Below are positions 23,760 to 34,431 of a stretch of 64,000 nt of DNA, in pieces. Within the stretch, counting starts at the first letter, position 1. Each line of letters starts with the position of its first letter. The stretch comes from Actinia tenebrosa (Eukaryota; Cnidaria; Anthozoa; Actiniaria; Actiniidae). A program made the translations under genes and the position numbers. Under the pieces are notes generated by a model that was not told the origin of the DNA, did not search any database, and saw only the letters and a program-made list of their open reading frames with translations. The stretch covers positions 130,233-194,232 of the forward strand of contig NW_022261161.1 of the NCBI RefSeq assembly GCF_009602425.1. The letters run 5' to 3'.

Positions 23760-24470
23760 ACTCTAAGGGCCAAATTAAATAGTATATTGCCTCTAAGAGA
23801 AGACCGATGGGATCACGGATAAATGTATAGCTTCCGAACCTAGCGTTTACGAACACAAGCAAAGAATGAGCGAGAGAGATAGTAATAAGTGTTCCCTCTT
23901 CTCTGAATTAATCACGACTCGTTGGTCCTCAACTAATTATAAATTCAAGAGCAGAATATATCAATCGCATATTCAAATTCAATAACAAACTACAGTACAT
24001 TATTAATTGATACCCTTAAAATTAAATGCTCCGCTCAGAAACATTCAAAAAATAGACTTTGAGCTCAGAGGGCTAAATCCGTTTACGCAATGTTGAAAAG
24101 AAAGTTCTAGCAGCTTTCTATTCCCACTGACACATCATGCAAAGCTTTCAATCAGGGTTTTATAACAATATTTAAATTACAAAATATAAAATTATATTCA
24201 ATATCCTAAATTGAGTGAATGATTTCAAGCATGAGTAAAAGAAGGTATTTATAAACCAAAAATTACTACAATCAGCAATTTGCTCAACCAACTGACACAC
24301 ATTTTGTAGCTCAATTTTTCCTTCCAAAAATAACCAAGTTTTAAACTGTAGTTGGGAATCAGAATGAAAAGAAATGCACGAAAAGTAAGAAAAACTAAAC
24401 GTGGTACAATTATTTTCTCAAAGAATACATTTAGCAGTTAACACCAAAAAGAACTTACCAAAAGTTAGGA
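23760..24470. other. Intergenic, no gene recognised
   Basis: AT-rich sequence with no supported feature. Confidence 0.4.
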
Positions 24471-24721
24471 TCTTCATCGCCATCTTCAAAGTACCACACC
24501 AACTCAATGCCAAATATTCCTTTAATAGCACGATTTCAAATAGATAATAGCAGTCTGATTAAGATGACTTCTCGATGCTTTTGTACTTTATACAGTCCCT
24601 CTTTTCCACCAATAAGAATACTTGTCTGATAGTCTTGTCTTTTTAATTGGAATAGTTGACCATAGCGAGGGAGGAGTGTTTGCTTAAGCCATTGATCGAC
24701 TCCAAAACCTTTGACTCTCAC
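24471..24721 (-). other. Unassigned exon-like stretch (minus strand)
   Basis: A minus-strand frame reads VKGFGVDQWLKQTLLPRY then GQLFQLKRQDYQTSILIGG and meets a TGA. The same frame then continues as IKGIFGIELVWYFEDGDEDP up to a good donor, TTTTG|GTAAGT. Alternatively an internal acceptor (CTTAATCAG) opens a phase 1-1 exon in another frame (YYLFEIVLLKEYLALSW). The protein-like composition and the donor suggest a real or decayed exon. I do not recognise the family and could not link it to other exons. Confidence 0.3.
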
Positions 24722-25029
24722 AAGATATTATTGAATTCCACTTGTAGATTATAAAGCGTTATTTGCTAATGCCTTTGTATTTTAAGAACTGCAAAGAAAA
24801 CATCGTGTCAGCTGATAAAAGGATTTTTAAGTAAGGTATATTTATTCTTTCACCGAAGCCATTTATCCTATATATACATCGGTCTCATACATCGTTTCAA
24901 GGTCTTTAATTTCTGATTTAGGATCAAGATCAGGGTAGTGTCTTGAGTCGTTCTTCCGCGTGTTACCAAGACGTGCTGCTTCAACAGAACCGGACTGTCA
25001 GACAGTGAATTGTGCTTAAAATTCAACAT

Positions 25030-25293
25030 TCAAAGAAAGCATAAAAAGTTAGGAAATTGATGTTGCATATATTTATCGCATAAATTAAACATCAAGTCTA
25101 GGAAATACTTACAAAAAGAATAACAATAGTCAGTTTTAAAAAGAAGGATGGAAGCATGACCCAATACATGTCTGACATGAAAACGAAATATCATCATGTC
25201 AAATCTGTCTGATGTTGTCATCTTCAATAGAAGACGCAGTGTCACTCTTATGACCGATGTCTTCTTCCACCAACATCCTTGTTGAACGTGCAA
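25030..25293 (-). other. Possible signal-peptide exon (minus strand)
   Basis: On the minus strand, ATGTCAGACATG opens MSDMYWVMLPSFFLKLTIV and ends at TTTTT|GTAAGT. This is a plausible signal-peptide exon with a strong donor. It ends in phase 0, which does not fit the exon-like stretch at 24471-24721, so no gene model is offered. Confidence 0.25.
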
Positions 25294-26528
25294 TATTATA
25301 TTAATGTTAATGTTGTTTTCAAAGTTATATTAAAATCGTCTTATTAAAGCACGGCTGACAAATCATTAATATTTTATTAAGAGTTGACTTGTCTTCAATG
25401 CAAATACGCTGCGTGTCCGTTTATCTCAGACACATGTCTGACGCATTCCACATATTCAGCAAAAGAAGACTCTTAATTTCAAAATATATTCAAGAAGGTT
25501 TGGTTGTATTTATCAAAACATATTTATCACGTTTTTAAATGAAGTTTCCATCAGTCTAATAGCATGGCGTTTGACAATCATTCGAAAGCATGCTTGTTTA
25601 TTTCTGATATGGGAACCAAAAGATATGATATTTTGAATATTCATGAAGCTGCCATTTTGTTTCTATTTTTAGAAACGAAATGGCGACTTCATGAATATTT
25701 GAAAAATGAACAAGTTTTGCATTTTTGAACTTCTCATGTGCAGTTCTTTCAAATGCGCCAGTTAGAATTTTCCATTGAGGAGTGTTTCGATTTTCCGTTA
25801 AAATTGATTACGTCATTTTCCCGCCAAAAATGTTGTAGGATTTGTCAGTTAAACTCTTCAATGTTACCAAGTTTCAAGAAATTTTAACGAAATACAATAA
25901 CGTTTTGCCAAAATGAGACATTGTTCAGTCCTTCTAGCCCGTGTTTGCCCGCTACATGTTGAATTGAGGGAAAAATTTGGTTAAAAAATTTTTTTCATGA
26001 GATACATAAAATGTTATATAAAGTTTCAAATAAAATCGGTCAAAAAAGTTTGAATTTTTTCTTTTACTTCAAGAAAGAAAGATGCTTAAATCATTGGTGT
26101 TTAACGTGATTATCTCGCTTTTAGATGCACGTTACCCCTCCCCCCTTTTCACATTCCAGTGGCTTTTTGAGCGTTTTAAAAGACTGACACAATTTTAAAA
26201 TAAATAAAAATGGTTCGCAATGGTAGGCACCAATCTTAAAGAAATTATACATATTAAATTCTCTGGATTAGCTTCGGTTTTGGTAGGACGTGATGGGTAG
26301 CTGGTTTTTAGTTCGCTCTCTTTAGAGCTTTTTTCCTGATGCAGAACTCTTATTCAAACGAGATAGACTCTGATTTGGGGTTTAGTTGAAAATAGTCTGG
26401 AATGACTTGGGACTTCAACTAAAACATAAATTGATTTTAAGCTTGTTTGGTTTGCGTTGAATATCATACTAAAATGACATGCAAAACTGCTCGTGTGTGT
26501 GTTTTTTTGCCCCATAAATATACCAGTA
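25294..26528. other. Intergenic with a short perfect-stem palindrome
   Basis: No gene is seen. At 25636-25699, AATATTCATGAAG...CCATTTTGTTTCT faces its inverted copy around a very short loop, a hairpin-forming repeat of MITE type. The rest is AT-rich and unassigned. Confidence 0.5.
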
Positions 26529-26708
26529 CAAGGGCGGATCCAGCCAAAATTTTAGGGTTAGGGAAGGAGGGGGGGGGGGGGGGGCTAATTGCTAATTGAG
26601 TTTCTTCCGTCAAGACAATGGAAAACAATATAAAAAAGCATAGTTTTTTCTGCTGAAGGGGGGGGGCTTCAGCCCTCATTTGCCCCCCCCCCCCTGGATC
26701 CGCCCTTG
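26529..26708. mobile_element. hAT-like MITE
   Basis: The 15-bp terminal inverted repeats are perfect: CAAGGGCGGATCCAG at 26529-26543 and CTGGATCCGCCCTTG at 26694-26708. This end type is typical of widespread hAT-like non-autonomous elements. The interior carries long G and C homopolymers and the 'TTTCTTCCGTCA' segment also found at the window start. A target duplication around CAGTA is at best partial. Confidence 0.85.
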
Positions 26709-27303
26709 CAGTAACATGCAGTATATTAGTTCACGTCTAAAGCCGTTTTTTCGCTCGTGAGTTCTCTATACTTTAATCACAAAATATTAGATAGCCACTT
26801 TAATTAGATATTTCGAAATATGCAAAGTTTTCCTTGGAGACAGTTTATATTTGCATGGGGTCAATGCTAACAAGTTTTGAGTTTTGTCATGACAGCCGCC
26901 TGGTTACCAAAAAAATCACTAGCGTATGTACGCCACTTAAACTTTGGGACATTTTATTCCCGCTTAAAAAAATGCACTAGCTGGGGCTAGACCGGCTATA
27001 TTTTTGTTATAAAAATGAAAACGCAACTTGTGAAGGGTCTTGTCTCTATCTGGCTGAGGCGAGGGATGATGGGGCTTGCTCATCTCTTTTAACATTTGCA
27101 TCAATTAAAAGTTCTAACCCAACAATGGCCAATTACATCTACTATTTCAAGGCGTTGCATTGTAGCTAAAAGCTTTTCTGGTTGCCAGCCACCCCATAAT
27201 TCAAGATGACCTTTATCTTACGATCTTGACATAACCACAAAAAAGAAAATGTTCTAAGTCCTTCTGATCGACATCCCATTTACTTATTCCACCGAAGTTA
27301 TAT

Positions 27304-27556
27304 ATTAAAAAAAAACGTCCTTTTTTCACGAGGAGCACTTCATAGCCAGTGGCTAACAAACCTGTGGCCCTCATTCCATGATCGAAGTAGATTTTTGCGG
27401 AGGGAGGAAAACCGGAGAACCCGGAAAACCCTCGAAGTACAGGAGAGAACCAACAAACAACTCTACTCATATACAACACCGAACCCGGCGGGATTCGAAC
27501 TCGGGTCACATTGATGAGAGGCGAGCGCTCATACCGCTACACCACCCGTGCTTCCC
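27304..27556 (-). repeat. tRNA-derived SINE
   Basis: The minus strand starts with a tRNA-like head: box A GGTGTAGCGGTATGAGCG, then box B GAGTTCGAATCCC (plus 27490-27502). It is followed by a body with GGGTTTTCCGGGTTCTCCGG and ends near an A-rich/T-rich run at 27304-27320. The layout (Pol III promoter, unrelated body, simple tail) is that of a tRNA SINE. The open frames across it are not genes. Confidence 0.8.
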
Positions 27557-27730
27557 TAAAATCGGTTTATTGGCAATTACGTCTGCTTTATTATTGATCT
27601 AATTATCTCACATCGCCCAAATCGGTAACAGTTATAAGTAACAGCCAATGAGGTGAAAGCGAGAATGCTGAAAGTATTATATCTTTTGAAAAAGAAAACC
27701 CACAGAACCGAACGTGGTTAGAATGAAATA

Positions 27731-27990
27731 TTAAAATCTAGTCAATAAGAAATGAAATACAATTATAGAATAGTGAGTTGGGTGAGTTGCAAATCCGTAA
27801 CTAAGCATCCCGTTATAACGTTTGTTCAGATGTACTAAAACTACCTGCTTTGAATCAAATCGGTTCATTGGCACACTGAAATAATTCACAAATATCTGAA
27901 ATGCTAAGAAAACAAGCAAGAGAAGGATTGCGAGGGAATTAGACGAGTAAGACTGCGCAGATACCGAGAAACGCAAGGAATAAAGATCAG
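27731..27990 (-). other. Possible membrane-segment exon (minus strand)
   Basis: After an acceptor-like TTATAATTTACAG (about 28018) a minus frame includes NSLAILLLLVFLAFQIF, one strong hydrophobic segment, then PMNRFDSKQ and a donor-like CAG|GTAGTT. No ATG precedes the hydrophobic part. No partner exon or family is recognised. Confidence 0.2.
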
Positions 27991-28479
27991 GTAAAATAAA
28001 CGAATAATAAAGAGATACTGTAAATTATAAAACTTAGAGGGAGCAGGGACAAAGACGATCAGAACATCAAGTGATGCGTGGTATGCAAGCTACCATAAGA
28101 ATATGAATCGAAATATATACTCTACTAAAACGGCTTACATAAAAAATATATATATTCTGATCATCCTATAACTTTAAAATGATAAAAAAAGAATATAAAT
28201 AAGGTAATATACTATATGAGATATAAAACGTTGTTTAAAAATTTCACTTCAATCCATCTAGATTTTTTTTAGTGTTATATCAGTATCATCATTATAATAT
28301 ATCCTTATTTAAAGTTTTGATTTATTATTTTCATGCTGTGTTTACCTCCAGTCATTCCTCACAATGTATGTGTTCATATTTACATGCATGTACATTTATA
28401 TCAAAACAAACTTAAATAACGCTTCAGGTTCGTGGATCCAATCTATTGTGAAAATACAAAATCTCTTTTAAATATTAAT

Positions 28480-29225
28480 ATCAGTTGATGCCCAGATGTA
28501 ACCGTTTGAAGCACATAACAAACTGATTGTGGGATATTCGTATATTTATTATTGTTATTTTCAAGTGATTGATAATAAAATTACCTGCTATTGATCGAAA
28601 TTTCTCATGACAAGGTTCAAGTATATTACACAGAACAACCACAGACCATGAACTAATATATAAATTTAGGCCTTGCCTAAAAGCAGATCTCCCAATAGGC
28701 ACAGACAGCCCAATTTAGATGAAAGGTGAAAAAAAAAAAAAAAAATCGGGAGGGGGGGGGGGGGGGGGGATTTTGAATTATTATGTTTTTATTACGAGAT
28801 GAAGATATTGTGAAAAACATGCAGTGAAAAAATCAAAATCGAAATACACTACATCGTAACACGAGTCTTTTTTTCGACTTTACTACCCTCCCACTTAGGA
28901 ATTTAGTCACATATACACAATCCACCACCAGCCACCTCAGGAGCTTGTTTTGCTCTTAAAAAATGTTCTACAAAGTTTTCCATGGCCGACATTCTTACGC
29001 TTTGAATCCCTGGTTAATTAGACTTGAAAAACGAAAGATAACTACAGATAAACCTATACAATATATATCAGGTTTACTGAAATTTAGCTTTGACGCCTTT
29101 CTTTCGAATCCAAATTTTGGAAATTTCTGAACAATTTAAGGACAAATCAACACCACAAGCCAGACTTGAAAACTTATTGAAAAAAATGAACAAAGCATAA
29201 TGCAAAATATAAGCTTACTTTTATT
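28480..29225 (-). repeat. Dispersed block, copy 1
   Basis: Contains TTTAGGCAAGGCCTAAAT, 'AGCCCAATTTAGATGAA', an A-run then a G-run, and on the minus strand ATGTCGGCCATGGAAAAC (28990 region), followed upstream by TTAACCAGGGATTCAAAG and AGTTATCTTTCGTTTTTCAA. The same pieces recur at 30120-30375 and 31627-31850. On the minus strand a short frame SSWSVVVLCNILEPCHEKF ends at a donor, so this may be a decayed gene block rather than a transposon. Confidence 0.6.
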
Positions 29226-30119
29226 TTTTTAAGTAAGACTATTTTTGGTTATCCATATGAAGATTTTTGTGTGTTCGACACGGACAAGACTTCGACATGT
29301 ACCATGACAAAGCGTTGTTTGCGCATGATTGACGCTGTCATATTCTAGACTTACAGGGTCATATGACTTATCACCCTGATCACGACGTATTTTATATAGT
29401 TACAAAACTCTCTCCACCGGACATTTTTTGATTTTCATTTGTGGCTAGTTGTTGTTTTTGATTCTTCACTGCTGAGAAAACGACTGTCATTTTGGAGTGG
29501 CTAACATACCTTATCTTGCGCTTCATCGTGAAGCTTACGGTCGAAATCTTGCACTATTTTATATTTACTCGCCAGAGAATTAAGTGTATAGTCCAAAACG
29601 AGTAAAAAACGTAGAGACCAACAGAAACCCTTGCAAAAGGCCTATGAACGAATTTGCTTATAAAATCCCTAATTCGACCGCGTAAATCAATAGTTTTCTG
29701 AGAGAGTAAATTAATTTCTTAGGACTTAAGCAGTCAGACATGTTTGTGCGAACTGATCTTGTTACGAGTTGATCGCTATATTAGACACAAGAACATCGTC
29801 TCCGCGGTAAACAACTGGGTAATTTGCTTCAAGAAACAATCAGTGATTTATAAACCCGAATAAATACAAGTAAATGATATTTCTAATGGAATTTGCAGCA
29901 AAGCTTTGTTTATTATTTTAGCGAGTAAATGAATATTTTCTGAGTGAAATACATTCACTTCTTCAGTCAGCCTAGTACACTTTCACGACAGCGAGCAAGC
30001 TTGGGCAATTTGACAAGTAGTGTGACATGCATAACACCATAAATAACATAATCAACGTAACCCGAAACCGCCTGCTACGCATGCTAAATTAATTGCAGAG
30101 CCTGCAACTCTTTTAGAAA

Positions 30120-30375
30120 TACAGGGATAACACCTTAATAATATATTTTTAGGCACTGCCTAAAAGCGGAGCTCCCGATGCGCAAGTCACAGGAAGCCCA
30201 ATTTGAATGAATGTGGAAGATAAAATTAAAATCGGGGGGAAAATCTTTAATTCTTTTATTCGAGATGAAAACCATGTACTGAAACCGAATCAACCCCCCC
30301 CCCCCCCCCCAGGGGCTAGTTTTGTTTTTGGAAGATTCTTCGACAATGTTTTCCATGACCGACATTTTCGTGGCT
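30120..30375 (-). repeat. Dispersed block, copy 2
   Basis: Shares with copy 1 the AGGCA...GCCTAAAA piece, GGAAGCCCAATTTGAATGAA, a G/C homopolymer and, on the minus strand, ATGTCGGTCATGGAAAAC (MSVMENIVEE versus MSAMENFVEH in copy 1). The upstream portion differs from copy 1, so the copies diverge beyond that point. Confidence 0.6.
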
Positions 30376-30379
30376 ACTG

Positions 30380-30830
30380 CCTCGAAGAGGCGAAGCCACT
30401 ATGTCATCGAGTTGTGTCCGTCTGTAAGAGTGAGTGTGACTCGGCAAACGTTCGGAATTAGTCGAAAGGGTTTCGAGGCATTGTGAGTAACTTCGGAACC
30501 AATCAGCAATCATCATCAATAATAAACAATTCGACACGAAACCAATCAACGCTTGAACAACAAGATCTCGCTGTACTCCGATTATTGCCGAAGGGGATGA
30601 CAACCGATGGCGGCCTTGGAACCTCGTGGTGGGAGACTCGGCGAAAGACGACTACGAAATGAGTCTTTGAAAACGCTTTCTCTGTTTTTAATTTCAAAGG
30701 CAGGCTGTGTGTTTTGTTCCAGGAATCATTCGACCTACGAACTCAAAACTAAATATATACAAGATAATCGGCCGTTTATGATACACGGGGACAATCAACA
30801 TAAAGCNTTGCGTTATGCGTGTTGATTTAC
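30380..30830. other. GC-richer stretch, possible promoter-like region
   Basis: Less AT-rich than its surroundings. It contains CCAATCAG (30499-30506) and CCGATGGCGGCC (30604-30615), which resembles a YY1-type start-site element. Open frames run both ways, but none has a domain. A plus frame from ATG 30607 runs into the ambiguous base at 30807. Confidence 0.25.
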
Positions 30831-31009
30831 ATTACTACTTATCTTGACCTTCAAGGGTCACGGACACTATTTATTTACTCCGTGAACTAAGCAAATATTT
30901 TATAGAAATTCGTTTAGAAATGCTATTTATTTTGTCTTCATCCAAGTCTGTAAATTAATGATTATTTATTGGAGCGAATTCTCGTTAGACCTTCGCACAT
31001 TTCAACATA

Positions 31010-31519
31010 NNNNNNNNNNNNNNNNNNNNNNNNNNNNNNNNNNNNNNNNNNNNNNNNNNNNNNNNNNNNNNNNNNNNNNNNNNNNNNNNNNNNNNNNNNN
31101 NNNNNNNNNNNNNNNNNNNNNNNNNNNNNNNNNNNNNNNNNNNNNNNNNNNNNNNNNNNNNNNNNNNNNNNNNNNNNNNNNNNNNNNNNNNNNNNNNNNN
31201 NNNNNNNNNNNNNNNNNNNNNNNNNNNNNNNNNNNNNNNNNNNNNNNNNNNNNNNNNNNNNNNNNNNNNNNNNNNNNNNNNNNNNNNNNNNNNNNNNNNN
31301 NNNNNNNNNNNNNNNNNNNNNNNNNNNNNNNNNNNNNNNNNNNNNNNNNNNNNNNNNNNNNNNNNNNNNNNNNNNNNNNNNNNNNNNNNNNNNNNNNNNN
31401 NNNNNNNNNNNNNNNNNNNNNNNNNNNNNNNNNNNNNNNNNNNNNNNNNNNNNNNNNNNNNNNNNNNNNNNNNNNNNNNNNNNNNNNNNNNNNNNNNNNN
31501 NNNNNNNNNNNNNNNNNNN
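31010..31519. other. Assembly gap (N)
   Basis: A 510-base run of N. It is followed by a G homopolymer and GGATCAGTGCCCCGCC, the end of another repeat, so the gap probably reflects collapsed repeats. Confidence 0.99.
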
Positions 31520-31626
31520 GGGGGGGGGGGGGGATCAGTGCCCCGCCAGCTCCTAGGTCCTCGCTACGCCCCTGAAACATCTATTGCATTTCGATAATGG
31601 CAGTAACCACATGCGTTTTATAAGCG

Positions 31627-31850
31627 CTATTTTTTAAGCTTTGAATTCCTGGTTAACTTTGATTATAAAACGAAAGATAACTACTGATAATCCAATACAA
31701 TATCAGGGTTAGTGAAATTTACCTTGGATGTCTTTCATTGAAATCAAAATTTTGGAGGTTTCCGAACTTTTTATGGACAAATCAAGACTAAACAGACTTG
31801 GAAACTGGTTAAAAAAGGTGAGCAAAATATATAAGCTTACTTTACTTCAT
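31627..31850 (-). repeat. Dispersed block, copy 3
   Basis: Matches copy 1 (about 29000-29220) over CTTTGAATTCCTGGTTAA, ACGAAAGATAACTAC, CAATACAATATCAGG and ATATAAGCTTACTTT. The portion corresponding to the ATG end of copy 1 would fall in or near the N gap. Confidence 0.65.
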
Positions 31851-34336
31851 TTACACATAACAATGTTTGGTCAGTTATCCACATGAAAAGCTTTATGTTT
31901 TTACAAGAACCGTATTTTCATTCATAAAAGCCTTAACTATTTTGATTCGAGAAGCTTGAAAACATAAGCTTACTAGATTTTGAAATTCAATTTTACCAGT
32001 CTTCATCCGTTTTCATGTGTGAGAAAGATAGGGAAATCACGAACAACAAAAGTTTTCGAAAAACGAAGTTTACATTCATTTAAACTTGACAAGAACAACT
32101 AAGACAAAATAGAAAATAATGCAAAATGCAATGCAAAATACAAAATAACAATTTTTTTGTCAGTAAATTAGCATTTGTAAATGTTTTTGAATATTTTTTT
32201 GCTTTTGAAAGTGAAAAACAAGGTACCGCTCTTTATACAATAACATACCTCTCAACAACACAAATTTAAGCTCATTTTTACAATCATGTACTAGGCCGAA
32301 AAGCTCAATAAACAGTTGAATATTTGATGTAATTTTATATGTCATTCAATATTTAAATAAATTATCTGTAGAAAGATATAAAATTATTAAATGAAAGTCA
32401 ATATGAAAGTACTCTTACCATAATAACAGGTACACTTTTTTCGCACGTTTGACATTCTAGTTCATTGGTCGCTTTTTGGTAATTGTAGCTATGTTATATA
32501 CAAATAAAACAAAACAGAAAATACCCTAACCTCGTTCCCAAGCACTACAACTTACCTATATTATCTTCTACTAACCTCTATCTGCACACTGTGTCGAACG
32601 AAGTCTTTTTTTCCACGATTTCTTCCATGATTTTTTGTTTCGTTTTTACAATTTTACCAAACAACTTAATAGTTAAAGATCTCGCTAAAAAGTCGTAATG
32701 GTCCAAGTGACGTGTGATTTAAAAGCTAGCTCGACCAATCAGAAACGCGATGTACACCTGGCGGGCGACACTTTTAGCGTTACGCACAGGGTTCCCATGC
32801 CATGCGATGACCACGAAAACTGAGTTGGATAGTTTACCATATTGTATACCTATGGTGGCCCGCGCGGGAGATCCGCTATAAAGGTGCCGGGGACTTAAAA
32901 GAAATCATTATTTTTTTATGAAACAGCTGTACTAGGTCGAGTCTGTGCATGACACAGGCAAACTAGTTATAAGCCTTTATGGCGTCTTGTTTCTTCTAGG
33001 TGCGCACTTTTTACATTACATATAAAACGTCTGTGAAAGTTTTTTTTTTTTTTTTTTAATATTGAACACTTAAATCTATTTCTTTGTCGGCGAGAACACA
33101 TTTCTGCTGCAAAATATATATATAATATCCAGCTGACATATTAAAATAAACTGCTCAAAAGATGACGCGGGGACTTCACTTTTATTTTATTCCCCGTGGG
33201 GCGGGGCTTGTGAAAGTTGTTGAACAAAACCGTCAAAGTAGATCCGCATACAGCAATCACATCACATATTTCGATGTCGTTTTCCAGTGCATGGCATGCA
33301 ATACCTACTTTATTATCTGGTATTTTCGGAAGCTCACATGAACTAAGTACTACGTATACATTCATATGCTGAAACCAGCCCTTCCACTCCCATCCGCCAG
33401 TTGTCCCAGTCTACCCCGCCAATAGGTTCTTTCTGTCAAATTTGAGAGGCCCTGAATTAACGACAAAACCAAATTTGGCAGTTAAAAAAATAATTTTCTC
33501 ATCCTAATTATTAATTAAAATATTTTTATTCCTTTCATATAAGCCTTAACTATTCTTCGAGAATTTTTAATACAAAGTTGTGTATAGGTTGTACTATACG
33601 TTAAGCAATTTGGAAGATATTTAAATTGAATAATTTCAACATGACTTGGTAGCCTGGCCTTTTCACCTATTTCCAAAACTAATGCATAGCTTTGTTCCAT
33701 TTCATCTCAGTTATACTTTAGTTTATTCTTGGGTCAAACCGACCAAATGCACGCTAGTTTTTTGCTTTTTGCTATATGAAATATGACGTCATAAATTACG
33801 TGAGCGTGATGACGTCATCTTATATATCTGAGATGGATCCATTTCACAAATTGGCTTTATGTATGTGCGTAAAACTAAGGAAAAACCTCTTAAAGCAGAG
33901 TTTAATCCTTTCCATAGCAACCGTGGCTTTTATATAGGTAAGACCTCCCTTATGTATGGTGCTCCACGGGAGCTCCGCTATCATGGGCAGCAGCGACGTT
34001 AATTTCATTTATAACATACTGCTGGACCCAATGGCCTAGAGAAAAGCGAAAATAAATAGGCCCATTTATCTTGGGGGTAATCTTTTCTCAATAAATAGCA
34101 CTTGTCATACCCTTGAGATACGTTGTTTGAGTTAAATCCATTTAATGCGTGTCTTTGCAACCGTTAAACAAAGAAGTGATCCTCTAGGTAATGACACGTG
34201 TTCCGAAATGGGAAAAAAGGCAATACTCTTTGACTGATAAAAGAGAAAACTTTTCCACATTGGTCGAAAGTCACATTATAATCTTATTTGATATCATAAT
34301 TTATTTTATTTTTACTTTTAAAAGAGTTCTATTCTT
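31851..34336. other. Intergenic upstream of receptor gene A
   Basis: No gene is established. A 74-codon minus frame from ATG 33365 (MNVYVVLSSCELPKIPDN...) looks somewhat protein-like but has no recognised domain. CCAATCAG occurs at 32735-32742 next to CGCG-rich DNA. TGACGTCA-type motifs cluster near 33784-33815. A T-run is at 33040-33057. Confidence 0.4.
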
Positions 34337-34431
34337 ATGAGGAAGAAAATGATGACAGACAGCCTTCTGTTTCAAAAGATGTTAATAATTTGTTGCATTG
34401 GTTCAGTACAAGCTGCATCGATAAAAGCAAG
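34337..34431 (+). CDS. Receptor A exon 1 (signal peptide)
   Basis: ATG at 34337 opens MRKKMMTDSLLFQKMLIIC and then a small-residue cleavage region (GSVQAAS). The donor GCAAG|GTAAGA leaves two bases of a codon, which matches the exon 2 acceptor. Internal in-frame ATGs exist, but the first is kept because it gives a basic n-region. Confidence 0.8.

Noticed and set aside
26464-26679. 71-codon minus-strand frame
   Set aside because: Lies across the G/C homopolymers of the hAT-like MITE.
30958-31580. Long open frames of about 190-205 codons on both strands
   Set aside because: They consist almost entirely of the N gap; no real codons support them.
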